Below the pieces are notes generated by a model that was given only the letters and a program-made list of their open reading frames with translations, made no database searches and had not been told where the DNA came from. A stretch of 64,000 bases of DNA from Desulfobacteraceae bacterium (lineage in GTDB: Bacteria > Desulfobacterota > Desulfobacteria > Desulfobacterales > Desulfobacteraceae), in the NCBI GenBank assembly GCA_024225635.1, contig JAAEMK010000895.1:1-64000 (forward strand), given 5' to 3'. The translations under genes were made by a program, and so were the position numbers. Within the stretch, counting starts at the first letter, position 1, and every line of letters begins with the position of its first letter. This document shows, in pieces, positions 18,052 through 25,532 of the stretch.

Positions 18052-18081
18052 TGTAAACGATCCTGTAAATTTTCGTTTACA
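18052..18081. promoter_or_regulatory. Inverted repeat TGTAAACGA-N12-TCGTTTACA
   Basis: A perfect 9-bp inverted repeat with a 12-base centre starts 23 bases after the HTH/two-CW stop. It could be a regulator site for that protein or the base of a hairpin; the spacing is near two helical turns between arm centres. Confidence 0.4.
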
Positions 18082-18099
18082 CCTGTCAACCATGTTGGG

Positions 18100-18130
18100 A
18101 AGGCTCTGCAGGTCTGCACTGCAGAGCCTT
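18100..18130 (+). terminator. 12-bp hairpin downstream of the HTH/two-CW gene
   Basis: AAGGCTCTGCAG pairs perfectly with CTGCAGAGCCTT across a 7-base loop. Only three T follow, so termination may be incomplete. Confidence 0.55.
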
Positions 18131-18391
18131 TCCCGCCATCAAGTGAGGTATTCATGGTTCGGGACCCGGTCGGGTGAAACCGCCCCCCGGAACTGCCTTA
18201 ACCATAGAGCAAGATCCATGCCGCCCTCAATAGGCACCCCCCCCTCCGCCAATAACAGTTGACAATCATTCCTTGACGTAGCAAATATGGTCTACCTGCG
18301 CTCCTTTGAAATCCGGTCACCGGGTTTCAAGGGAGCAACCAGGTGAGAGAAGCTGAACATATCCTGTGCACACAACCTAAAGGAGGGTAGT

Positions 18392-19213
18392 ATGAGCGAA
18401 TATGAGTTTTATCTTGTGGAAAAGCGACCGCCCGTAGCCTGGGTCTATCTCAACCGTCCGGAAAAGAAAAACGCCATGGGGCCTGCCGCCTGGAAGGAAC
18501 CTGAAGCCATTTTCAGGGAGCTTGACAACGATCCTGAGATCAGGGCCATTGTGATCGCGGGGAAAGGCGCCTGCTTCTCCGGGGGCATCGATCTCATGGA
18601 CATGATGCCGGAACTGCCGGAACTCATGGACAAGGAGCAGAAGGGGGGTATCAAATGGAAACTGCTTCCCAAGATCAAGGCCCTCCAGGCCGCCATTTCC
18701 TCCGTGGAAACCTGCACCAAGCCTGTGATCGCCGCCATCCACGGCTATTGCATCGGCGCGGGCCTGGACCTGGCGACGGCCTGCGATATCCGGATCTGTT
18801 CGGAAGATGCCGTGTTCTCGTTACGGGAGGCGGCCGTGGGATTTGTCGCCGACGTCGGGGTACTCCAGCGGATTCCCCTGATCGTGGGCCAGGGCCATGC
18901 GCGGGAACTTGCCTTTACGGCAAAGAACATCACGGCCCGGCGGGCAAAGGAGATCCTCCTGGTCAACGATGTTTACGAAACCCGGGAGAGCCTGTTTGAA
19001 AACGCCGAATCCCTTGTCCAGGAGATCGCCGCCCAATCGCCCCTGGCGGTCCAGGCCTCCAAGGATGTGCTCAACTATGGCGTGGGTAAATCCGTTGAGG
19101 ACGGTCTCAACTATGTGGCGTCCATCAGCGCCAACATCATCCCCTCCAATGATTTAATGGAGGCGGTCACCGCGTTCATGGAAAAACGCAAGCCCCGGTT
19201 CACGGGTTCCTGA
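18392..19213 (+). CDS. Crotonase-family delta3,5-delta2,4-dienoyl-CoA isomerase-like enzyme
   Basis: 273 residues. The crotonase fold is clear (FSGGIDLMD, then HGYCIGAGLDLATACDIR). Three acidic residues, Asp126, Glu146 and Asp154, have the exact 20 and 8 residue spacing of Asp176, Glu196 and Asp204 in mammalian dienoyl-CoA isomerase (ECH1), and ADVGVLQRIP is its signature. This favours movement of two double bonds in 3,5-dienoyl-CoA during unsaturated fatty acid breakdown over simple hydration. Start preceded by AAAGGAGG. Its product would feed beta-oxidation and, through the PhaJ-like enzyme, PHA. It converges on the flavoprotein gene with 20 bases between. Confidence 0.88.
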   Translation: MSEYEFYLVEKRPPVAWVYLNRPEKKNAMGPAAWKEPEAIFRELDNDPEIRAIVIAGKGACFSGGIDLMDMMPELPELMDKEQKGGIKWKLLPKIKALQAAISSVETCTKPVIAAIHGYCIGAGLDLATACDIRICSEDAVFSLREAAVGFVADVGVLQRIPLIVGQGHARELAFTAKNITARRAKEILLVNDVYETRESLFENAESLVQEIAAQSPLAVQASKDVLNYGVGKSVEDGLNYVASISANIIPSNDLMEAVTAFMEKRKPRFTGS

Positions 19214-19233
19214 TACCGGGGCGCCGTCAACGG

Positions 19234-20574
19234 TTAGAGCTTTTTCAAAAGCTGGTTGGCTGCCGTGAGCACCGGGTCCCACACCGGCCCGAAGGGAGGG
19301 GCATAGGCAAGGTCAACCTGGGCAAAGCCTTGCACATCCATGCTGTTGTGCAGGGCAACGGCCGGGGCGTTGATCCGATGGGCCACCCCGCCGTGACCGA
19401 CCATCTGAACCCCCAGAAGGCGACCGGTGCGCCGGTCGCCGGCCATGGCCGTATAAATGGTGGAGGAGCCCTTGTGGCCGTGGGCCTTTGACCGGGTCCT
19501 GACCACCACCTCCACCGGGTCGAACCCGGCGGCTCTCGCTTCCTTTACCGTGAGCCCGGTGCGGGCGATCTCCAGGGAGAACATCTTGAAAACCGCGGTT
19601 CCCACCACCCCGGGAAGCCGGGTCTCGATCCCGCAGACATTGTCGGCAACGGCCCAGCCGGCCCTGTTTGCCCTGAGGGCCAGGGGAATCCAGCACTTCC
19701 CGCCGGTGACCACATGGATGGCATCGGCACAATCCCCAGCCGAATAGATATGGGGATCGGAGGTCTTGAGCCGGTCATCCACGGCAACGGCACCGGAGGG
19801 ACCGGAATCGAGGCCGGCATCCGTTGCAAGGCGGCTGTTGGGCGTAACCCCGGAGGCGACAATCACCATATCGGCGTCAAGGTCCATGGTGTCGCACACC
19901 ACCCTGAGAGCCCCCCCATTGGGCTTTATGGCCTTGATTTCATGGCCCGGATGGATGACCGCCCGGTTGAGGGCCAGTTCCTGTTTCACCACCCCGGAGA
20001 GTTCGGGATTCATCCAGGGCAGGAGCACGGGCCCTGGCTTGACCATCTCAACCGCAATGGACCTGGCACACAGGGCTTCGCACATCTCAAGCCCGATGTA
20101 GCCCATGCCGATGATCACGGCCCGCCTCACATTCCGCGCGCCGATAAAATGCTTGATTTTCCGGCCATGCTCCAGGTTCTTCAAGGGAAACACCCCGGGA
20201 AGGCCGACCCCGGGAATCTCAGGCATCATGGGCGAGGCCCCCGTGGCGATGAGAAGCTTGTCATAACCGAGGGTGAACCGGCTGTTGCCTGGCCCGGTAC
20301 CGGTGACGGTCCTTGAGACAGGATCGACCGCTTCGGCGCAATGGCCGCATCGCAGGTCGATCTTGTTGGTGTTGATGAATGTGTCGGCATCCCTCACCAC
20401 CAGGTTTTCCATGCCGGTGGCCGAATCCGCGATGTTGTAGGGCATTCCGCAAGCGCTGTAGGAGACATCCATGCTCTTTTCAAGCACCACGACCTCAAGG
20501 TCGGGATCCTTTCTCTTTGCCCTGCTTGCCGCGCTCATGCCGGCGGCATCCCCGCCAATGATCAAAAATCTCAT
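19234..20574 (-). CDS. CoA-disulfide reductase / NADH oxidase-like flavoprotein
   Basis: 446 residues. FAD-binding GGDAAGMSAA opens the protein, followed by the single redox cysteine motif SYSACGMPY typical of CoA-disulfide reductases and NADH oxidases/peroxidases. The NAD-binding GMGYIGLEM, the second FAD site SAGDCADA and the C-terminal dimerisation domain (VGTAVFKMFSLEIARTGLT) follow. Sulfate reducers carry several such enzymes for CoA, polysulfide or peroxide handling under oxidative stress. SD GGAGATTCC before the ATG. It may be read on from the psp operon, whose last gene ends 62 bases upstream. Exact substrate is open. Confidence 0.88.
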   Translation of the reverse strand: MRFLIIGGDAAGMSAASRAKRKDPDLEVVVLEKSMDVSYSACGMPYNIADSATGMENLVVRDADTFINTNKIDLRCGHCAEAVDPVSRTVTGTGPGNSRFTLGYDKLLIATGASPMMPEIPGVGLPGVFPLKNLEHGRKIKHFIGARNVRRAVIIGMGYIGLEMCEALCARSIAVEMVKPGPVLLPWMNPELSGVVKQELALNRAVIHPGHEIKAIKPNGGALRVVCDTMDLDADMVIVASGVTPNSRLATDAGLDSGPSGAVAVDDRLKTSDPHIYSAGDCADAIHVVTGGKCWIPLALRANRAGWAVADNVCGIETRLPGVVGTAVFKMFSLEIARTGLTVKEARAAGFDPVEVVVRTRSKAHGHKGSSTIYTAMAGDRRTGRLLGVQMVGHGGVAHRINAPAVALHNSMDVQGFAQVDLAYAPPFGPVWDPVLTAANQLLKKL

Positions 20575-20636
20575 GGAATCTCCTTGATTTCCTGTTTCAA
20601 TTCAAATGGGACCTTATATAAGTACATTCTCTATTA

Positions 20637-21089
20637 CTACAGCTTTTCGTCCCAGTCAAACTCCCGGGAGGTGACGGCATCCTCAAGGCGCAGGACCTTT
20701 CGTTCAAGGGTCTTGAACCGTTTATTCAGCGCCCTGATGGCCGCCTTCCTGGAGGTGACATAGTTATCATAGAAATCCCCCTCCTCCTCGGACCCGATGG
20801 GGGTGACGGGCTCGGGCTTCATGATGAACGCCGCCATCAGATAGAGTCCGACCACCGGCCAGAACCCGCTGGCAAAGAGCATCAGCACCAAGACAACCCG
20901 GACCCAGAAAACCGGCAGATCAAACCGCTCGGCCACCCCACGGCACACGCCCATCACCACCCCGCTCCTGGAGCGGTAAAGCCCCTGGCCCGGGTTTTCA
21001 AACCCCTTGCTCCACGAACGCCCCCCGGGTCCCCTTCCGCCATGGCCTGTACGGCCGCGGCAACCATTTTTAAAACGGCCCCTCATCAC
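20637..21089 (-). CDS. pspC: PspC-domain membrane protein of the phage-shock response
   Basis: 150 residues. A Gly/Arg-rich N-terminus (FKNGCRGRTGHGGRGPGGRS) leads to the PspC domain (LYRSRSGVVMGVCRGVAERF) and a long membrane segment (VFWVRVVLVLMLFASGFWPV), then a C-terminal helix with heptads (AAIRALNKRFKTLERKVLRL). PspC works with PspB to sense membrane damage and draw PspA away from PspF. Its start overlaps the pspB stop (ATGA). The extended basic N-terminus is longer than in enterobacterial PspC. Confidence 0.9.
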   Translation of the reverse strand: MMRGRFKNGCRGRTGHGGRGPGGRSWSKGFENPGQGLYRSRSGVVMGVCRGVAERFDLPVFWVRVVLVLMLFASGFWPVVGLYLMAAFIMKPEPVTPIGSEEEGDFYDNYVTSRKAAIRALNKRFKTLERKVLRLEDAVTSREFDWDEKL

Positions 21090-21331
21090 AGCTCCTTTTT
21101 CTGTCGCTCCATGAGAATGGTTTCAAGGGCATCCACCCTCTCCTCCATCCGGGAGAGTCCCTGGTATATTTCCTGAATCATCCGTGTCTCCTCGCTTTGA
21201 TCGGAACTCCCCCCGGCGGAAGAACCGCCCCGCATCATCTTCACCACCATGACAAAGAGGCCACAGACAACGGCCAGGAGAAGAAGCCCCCCCATAAACA
21301 TGAATCCCAAACCACAGAACACTTTCATCAT
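21086..21331 (-). CDS. pspB: PspB-like membrane protein
   Basis: 81 residues from the ATG at 21331 (a GTG two codons earlier is possible). One N-terminal membrane helix (FCGLGFMFMGGLLLLAVVCG) is followed by a Gly/Ser linker and a coiled-coil end with the PspB-like stretch IQEIYQGLSRMEERVDALET. PspB partners PspC at the inner membrane in passing envelope stress to PspA. It lies between pspA and pspC in the same direction, which makes the call firm despite its size. Confidence 0.85.
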   Translation of the reverse strand: MMKVFCGLGFMFMGGLLLLAVVCGLFVMVVKMMRGGSSAGGSSDQSEETRMIQEIYQGLSRMEERVDALETILMERQKKEL

Positions 21332-21372
21332 CGCCACCTTTCCCGGGTCGGGAAGTAAACATCAATCATGTC

Positions 21373-22047
21373 TTACGCCTCCTTTTGCCGGTCCGGGCGC
21401 GCGGATTTCAACGCTGCCAGTTCCTTCTCGATATCATCGTCCGTGGCAAGGGCTTCAAACTGCTCGTCCAAAGTCGGCTTGCTCCCGAAATTGACAAGAT
21501 CGGCCTCCGCCTCCATCCGGTTGATGCGATTCTCAAGATCATCGAATTTCGCCAGGGTCTCCGAGCTGTCCATGCGCCGGATCTCCTCCTGGGCCCGCCG
21601 TTTCTTCCGGGCATGGATGTGGCGCTGGACAAGCATCCGCTGTTTCTCCCTGGAGCTCTGGAGCTTCTCCTCCAGCTGGACGATATCCTCCTGGTACTGG
21701 GTGACAAGGGCTGCGTGCTCCTCCAGCTCTTCAGTCAAGGAGTCCACAATGTCGGCAAACCGTCGCCGCTCCTGGAGGGCCTCCCGTGCCAGGTCGTCCC
21801 TGCCCTTGGACACGGCAAGCTCGGCCCGCCCGGCCCAGTGGTCCATCCGGCCCCGGGCCTTTTCAAGGCTCTGCCGGGTCCGCTTTTTACTGGCCATGGC
21901 CCCTGCGCAGGAGGATTTCAGCTCCACAAGGGTGTCTTCGATCTCCCGGATCATCAGCTTGATCAGTTTTTCGGGATCCTCGGCATTATCGAGCATGGCA
22001 TTGATGTTCGAACTCACAATATCCCTGAATCGTGTAAAAATTCCCAT
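21373..22047 (-). CDS. pspA: Phage shock protein A
   Basis: 224 residues, nearly all coiled coil, with the PspA/IM30 opening GIFTRFRDIVSSNINAMLD and DPEKLIKLMIREIEDTLVEL. PspA both inhibits the PspF activator and coats damaged membrane as ESCRT-III-like oligomers. It is the first gene of the leftward operon, 36 bases after the predicted start from a sigma-54 promoter. The N-terminal amphipathic helix region and the central hairpin are intact. Very confident. Confidence 0.95.
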   Translation of the reverse strand: MGIFTRFRDIVSSNINAMLDNAEDPEKLIKLMIREIEDTLVELKSSCAGAMASKKRTRQSLEKARGRMDHWAGRAELAVSKGRDDLAREALQERRRFADIVDSLTEELEEHAALVTQYQEDIVQLEEKLQSSREKQRMLVQRHIHARKKRRAQEEIRRMDSSETLAKFDDLENRINRMEAEADLVNFGSKPTLDEQFEALATDDDIEKELAALKSARPDRQKEA

Positions 22048-22093
22048 GATTGTTCTCCTTATGTTACGGGTTTGTCAAACTATAAAGCAATAG

Positions 22094-22109
22094 AGCAGAA
22101 TCCGTGCCA
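22094..22109 (-). promoter_or_regulatory. Sigma-54 promoter of the pspABC operon
   Basis: The minus strand reads TGGCACG-GATT-CTGCT, with the GG and GC doublets separated by exactly 10 bases (consensus TGGCACR-N4-TTGCW). The start would be near 22083, just upstream of pspA, and the divergent gene is pspF. Confidence 0.85.
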
Positions 22110-22194
22110 ACAGGTGCAAAGGCTGAAACCGCCCTGTTTTCAGGGGAGTTGCCCTTGACACCCCGCCACGGCCAATGGTAAGGATAAACAGATT

Positions 22195-22227
22195 ATGGCA
22201 AAAACACCCAAACGTGAGCTAGAATGA
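22195..22227 (+). other. Ten-codon leader frame overlapping the pspF start
   Basis: ATG at 22195 opens the peptide MAKTPKRELE, whose TGA overlaps the pspF ATG (ATGA, 22224-22227). AAGGA lies 10 bases before this ATG, while the pspF ATG itself has no clear ribosome site. Translational coupling is therefore plausible. Confidence 0.4.
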
Positions 22228-23273
22228 CCGCATCCCAGGATTTTCTCCCGTCATCCCCCATCACCCAGGAGGCCCTTGGCCAGTCAGAGGCCTTTCTCGA
22301 TTTCCAGGAACGGCTCTCCAGGGTCGCCCCCATCGACCGGCCCGTGCTTCTGCTGGGGGAACGGGGAACCGGCAAGGAGCTTGCCGCCACCCGTCTCCAC
22401 TTCCTCTCCCGGCGCTGGCAGGGCCCCTTTGTGACCCTCAACTGCTCCTCCCTTGCCCCTTCCCTGGTGGAGGCGGAGCTGTTCGGCCATGAAAAAGGAG
22501 CGTTCACCGGGGCGGACAAGCGCCGCACAGGCCGGTTTGAGGCGGCCCACAACGGCACCCTCTTCCTGGACGAAATCGGGGCCATCCCCATGGAAGCCCA
22601 GGAAAAGATCCTGCGGGCGGTGGAGTACGGCTCCTTTGAGCGGGTGGGAAGCTCGACGCCCATAGAGGTGGACGTAAGGATCATCAGCGCCACCAATGCC
22701 GACCTCACCAGGGAATGCGAGACCGGCCGGTTCAAGCCGGACCTCCTGGACAGGCTCAGCTTCGAGGTCCTCTTTCTCCCCCCATTGCGCAACAGGAGCG
22801 GGGACATCCTCCTGCTCGCCAACCACTTTGCCCGGCGAATGGCCCATGAACTGGGGAGGGACACCCTTCCCGTCTTTTCAAAGGAAGCCGCCGGGGCCCT
22901 GGAAACCCACCCCTGGAACGGCAATGTCCGGGAACTGAAAAATGTTGTGGAACGGGCCGTCTACCGCTCCCGGGACCGGAGGGTCAAGGATATCGTCTTC
23001 AACCCCTTTGTGTCCCCCTATGGCGAGCCGGCCGCCCCTGCCGGCCCGAGCCGTAAAACACCGGAAACACCGGAAACACCGGAATCAGAAGAGGGATTTC
23101 CCGATTTCACCGCCATGCCCCTTAAATCGGCCGTGGCCACCCTGGAGATTCTCCTGGTCAGGCGTGCCCTGTCACTCTCACGGCACAACCAGAGGCGTGC
23201 CGCCGGTCTTCTCGGCCTCTCCTATGACCAGCTCCGGGGAATCATCCGGAAACACGGGGAAAAGCTCCGGTAG
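22224..23273 (+). CDS. pspF: PspF, sigma-54 activator of the phage-shock operon
   Basis: 349 residues. There is no N-terminal sensory domain: the AAA+ domain starts almost at once (EAFLDFQERLSRVAPIDRPV), as in PspF, which is controlled by PspA instead. Walker A is GERGTGKE, the sigma-54 loop GHEKGAFTGADKRRTGRFE, Walker B LFLDEIGAI. A Pro/Glu/Thr-rich linker with TPE repeats (near 275-290) leads to a Fis-type helix-turn-helix (NQRRAAGLLGLSYDQLRGII). It is divergent from pspA across a 176-base gap with a sigma-54 promoter. Very confident by architecture and context. Confidence 0.94.
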   Translation: MTASQDFLPSSPITQEALGQSEAFLDFQERLSRVAPIDRPVLLLGERGTGKELAATRLHFLSRRWQGPFVTLNCSSLAPSLVEAELFGHEKGAFTGADKRRTGRFEAAHNGTLFLDEIGAIPMEAQEKILRAVEYGSFERVGSSTPIEVDVRIISATNADLTRECETGRFKPDLLDRLSFEVLFLPPLRNRSGDILLLANHFARRMAHELGRDTLPVFSKEAAGALETHPWNGNVRELKNVVERAVYRSRDRRVKDIVFNPFVSPYGEPAAPAGPSRKTPETPETPESEEGFPDFTAMPLKSAVATLEILLVRRALSLSRHNQRRAAGLLGLSYDQLRGIIRKHGEKLR

Positions 23274-23385
23274 ACACGCCCATCCGGGAAAAACGCCCGC
23301 ACAGCCTTGAAAAAACCGCCAAGGGTGGTTAGTATTGGTGGCATGCTACTAAACAGACGACCATATACAAAAGGAGCGTTTTAAC

Positions 23386-24084
23386 GTGTTCACAGAAACC
23401 GTAAGCTTTCAGGCAGCCTTGATCGCAGGACTTTTGTCCTTTTTCTCCCCCTGCATCCTGCCCCTTATCCCGGCCTATTTCAGCTTTATCACGGGACTGA
23501 CCCTGGACGAGCTGACCCTGGACGCCGGGGAGACCCGGAGAAAAGTGCTGTCGTCCACCCTGGCCTATGTGTGCGGCTTCTCCTTCATATTCATCCTGCT
23601 TGGCGCCTCGGCCTCGTTCCTGGGAAGCGTCATGGCGCAATACTCCTGGCTCATCCGGTATGCGGGGGGCGGGATCGTCATCCTGTTCGGCCTCCATCTC
23701 CTGGGGATCATCAACATCAAGGGGCTCAACTTTGAGAAACGAATCCACATGAGTGAAAAGCCCCTTCACCTCATGGGCACTTTTGTGATCGGCATGGCCT
23801 TTGGCGCGGGATGGAGCCCCTGCATCGGTCCCCTTCTCGGCTCGATCCTCATTGTTGCCGGCAACCAGGATACCGTTGTGAAGGGGATGCTGCTCCTGGG
23901 GGTTTACTCCGCGGGGCTGGCCCTTCCCTTTATTCTCATCTCCCTGTTCATCAACCGGCTGCTTGAAATAATGAAGCGTGCCACAAAAGTACTCATGTAT
24001 GTCAACAAGGTATCCGGCATCCTGTTGATCGCCCTGGGGCTCCTGCTTGTCACGGACCGCTTCAGGATTCTTGCCGGGCTATAA
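23386..24084 (+). CDS. ccdA: CcdA-type thiol:disulfide electron carrier
   Basis: 232 residues, about six membrane helices, GTG start after AAAAGGAG. The two paired cysteine loops of CcdA/short DsbD proteins are present (FFSPCILPLIPAYFSF and GWSPCIGPLLG). The protein moves reducing equivalents from cytoplasmic thioredoxin across the membrane for cytochrome c maturation or other periplasmic thiol proteins. The next gene, 19 bases on, encodes an exported thioredoxin-fold protein, its likely partner. In a strain rich in c-type cytochromes this pairing makes sense. Confidence 0.9.
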   Translation: MFTETVSFQAALIAGLLSFFSPCILPLIPAYFSFITGLTLDELTLDAGETRRKVLSSTLAYVCGFSFIFILLGASASFLGSVMAQYSWLIRYAGGGIVILFGLHLLGIINIKGLNFEKRIHMSEKPLHLMGTFVIGMAFGAGWSPCIGPLLGSILIVAGNQDTVVKGMLLLGVYSAGLALPFILISLFINRLLEIMKRATKVLMYVNKVSGILLIALGLLLVTDRFRILAGL

Positions 24085-24103
24085 CCAAAGGAGTTACCAG
24101 ACC

Positions 24104-24559
24104 ATGAAAAAAAAGATCTCAACCCATCTTATCGCAGTGATGCTGTTCGCCGTCATGATTCCCGCAACCGCCCTTGCCGGCGGAATCCGATGGCAATCCT
24201 TTGAGAAGGGCATGGCCATGGCAAAGGATCAGGGGAAAAACGTAGTGCTCTATTTCCACGCAGACTGGTGCGGCTATTGCAAAAAAATGGATAAGACCAC
24301 CTTTAGGAACGCATCCGTGATCGACTATATAAACGATAACTTCATCGCCATCTCCGTGGATTCGGACCGGGAGCAGAAGATCGCCCAATCCTACGGGGTG
24401 CGGGGACTTCCAACCATGTGGTTCGTGAAACCCGACAGCTCAAAAATCAGCCACCTGCCGGGGTATGTGGATGGCAAAACCATGAGCAGCATCTTGAAAT
24501 TCATCAAGACCGAAAGCTACAAAACCATGAGCTACAACGATTTCAAGAAGGCCCTGTAA
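24104..24559 (+). CDS. Exported thioredoxin-fold protein with CGYC site
   Basis: 151 residues from the ATG at 24104 (AAAGGAG upstream). A signal peptide (MKKKISTHLIAVMLFAVMIP, then cleavage after an ALA-type site near 24) precedes a thioredoxin domain with active site WCGYCKKMD and the cis-Pro segment RGLPTMWFV. The family (DsbD C-domain/thioredoxin_7-like) reduces periplasmic disulfides with electrons from CcdA/DsbD. It follows ccdA directly and was probably split from, or is equivalent to, the DsbD gamma domain. Confident fold; substrate unknown. Confidence 0.88.
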   Translation: MKKKISTHLIAVMLFAVMIPATALAGGIRWQSFEKGMAMAKDQGKNVVLYFHADWCGYCKKMDKTTFRNASVIDYINDNFIAISVDSDREQKIAQSYGVRGLPTMWFVKPDSSKISHLPGYVDGKTMSSILKFIKTESYKTMSYNDFKKAL

Positions 24560-24608
24560 GCAATTGCCGGGACCGGTATGACCCCGGACAAAACAAAGGA
24601 GGCCGACC

Positions 24609-24800
24609 ATGCCAATCTATGAATACCGTTGCCAACGCTGCAACACCACCTTTGAGAAACTGGTGTTCAAGGGAGAGGAAACACGGGTGAAATGCCCGGA
24701 CTGCGGAAACAAAGAGGTAAAGAAGCAGATGAGCGCCACAAGCTTCATGGGCCAGAGCATTGGCACCTGTGCAGCAGACGCGCCCAGGGAATTTTCCTGA
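24609..24800 (+). CDS. FmdB-type zinc-ribbon protein
   Basis: 63 residues. MPIYEYRCQRC starts the typical FmdB putative regulatory zinc ribbon; CxxC pairs (CQRC, CPDC) bind one zinc. The short tail (ATSFMGQSIGTCAADAPREF) is common in the family. Function is not established; such genes occur near amidases, formamidases and many housekeeping genes. AAAGGAGG lies 6 bases before the ATG. It may share a transcript with the thioredoxin-fold gene 49 bases upstream. Confidence 0.85.
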   Translation: MPIYEYRCQRCNTTFEKLVFKGEETRVKCPDCGNKEVKKQMSATSFMGQSIGTCAADAPREFS

Positions 24801-24814
24801 GCCGGCTGACCCTG

Positions 24815-24833
24815 CCGGGGCGGTCCGCCCCGG
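24815..24833 (+). terminator. Hairpin just after the FmdB-type gene
   Basis: CCGGGGCG and CGCCCCGG form a perfect 8-bp stem with a 3-base loop, 15 bases past the stop. No T-run follows. Confidence 0.35.
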
Positions 24834-24896
24834 TCCATCTCCGCCAGTTGACTTTTGACCCGGTTTATAAGAGAGTAAAACCTTGTACGAATCCGG

Positions 24897-24932
24897 GGAG
24901 GGGATGACCAACGTCTCCTCTCCATTTTTTTT
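24897..24932 (+). terminator. T-tailed hairpin directly before the cyclophilin gene
   Basis: GGAGGGGATGAC pairs with GTCTCCTCTCC (one mismatch, one bulge) and is followed by eight T (24925-24932). It ends only 24 bases before the cyclophilin ATG, so it may act as an attenuator as well as ending the FmdB transcript. Confidence 0.55.
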
Positions 24933-24956
24933 AACTATAAGACAAAGGAATTTATG

Positions 24957-25451
24957 ATGATAAAGCTTGAAACAACCATGGGAGAGATCCTGATCGAACT
25001 GGATGAGGAAAAAGCCCCCAAGACCTGCGCCAACTTCATCGAGTACGTAAAAGACGGCCACTATGACGGAACCATCTTCCACCGGGTGATCGACGGGTTC
25101 ATGATCCAGGGCGGCGGCATGACGGAAGATATGAAAGAGAAAACCACCAGGGCCTCCATCGAAAACGAGGCGGACAACGGCCTGTCCAACGACGCCTACA
25201 CCATCGCCATGGCAAGAACCATGGATCCCCACAGTGCGACTGCCCAGTTTTTCATCAACGTCAAGAAGAACGACATGCTCAACTTCAAATCCAAGACCCC
25301 CCAGGGATGGGGCTATGCCGTTTTCGGCAAGGTAGCCAAAGGCCACGGGGTGGTCAACAAGCTCAAAGGGGTTGCCACGGGCAGCAAGGCTGGGCATGAC
25401 GATGTGCCAAAGGAAACCATCACCATCGTCAAGGCCGAAGTTGTTGAGTAG
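24957..25451 (+). CDS. Cyclophilin-type peptidyl-prolyl isomerase
   Basis: 164 residues from the second of two adjacent ATG codons (AAGGA seven bases upstream). Cyclophilin signatures are present: [14 protein letters not shown], where the Arg is catalytic, and [14 protein letters not shown]. There is no signal peptide, so the enzyme is cytoplasmic, like PpiB, and speeds proline isomerisation in folding proteins. It stands alone, preceded by a T-tailed hairpin and converging on a chemoreceptor gene. Very confident. Confidence 0.95.
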   Translation: MIKLETTMGEILIELDEEKAPKTCANFIEYVKDGHYDGTIFHRVIDGFMIQGGGMTEDMKEKTTRASIENEADNGLSNDAYTIAMARTMDPHSATAQFFINVKKNDMLNFKSKTPQGWGYAVFGKVAKGHGVVNKLKGVATGSKAGHDDVPKETITIVKAEVVE

Positions 25452-25472
25452 GCCCCTGGCGTAAACATTGGA

Positions 25473-25523
25473 GAAAGACAGGGAAAGGACCGGTTTGATG
25501 CCCAAGCCCCCGCCCTGTCTTTC
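25473..25523. terminator. Inverted repeat between convergent cyclophilin and chemoreceptor genes
   Basis: GAAAGACAGGG and CCCTGTCTTTC form an 11-bp stem around a 29-base loop, suitable for stopping transcription from both sides. Confidence 0.45.
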
Positions 25524-25532
25524 CCATGAAGT

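Larger units (their letters stand above)
18029..18391. other. Intergenic region with two inverted repeats
   Basis: This 363-base gap holds an operator-like repeat (18052-18081) and a terminator-like hairpin (18100-18130), listed separately. A TTGACA at 18259-18264 has only a weak -10 candidate (AAATAT, 18-base spacer), so the crotonase promoter is uncertain. No convincing small gene is seen. Confidence 0.5.
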
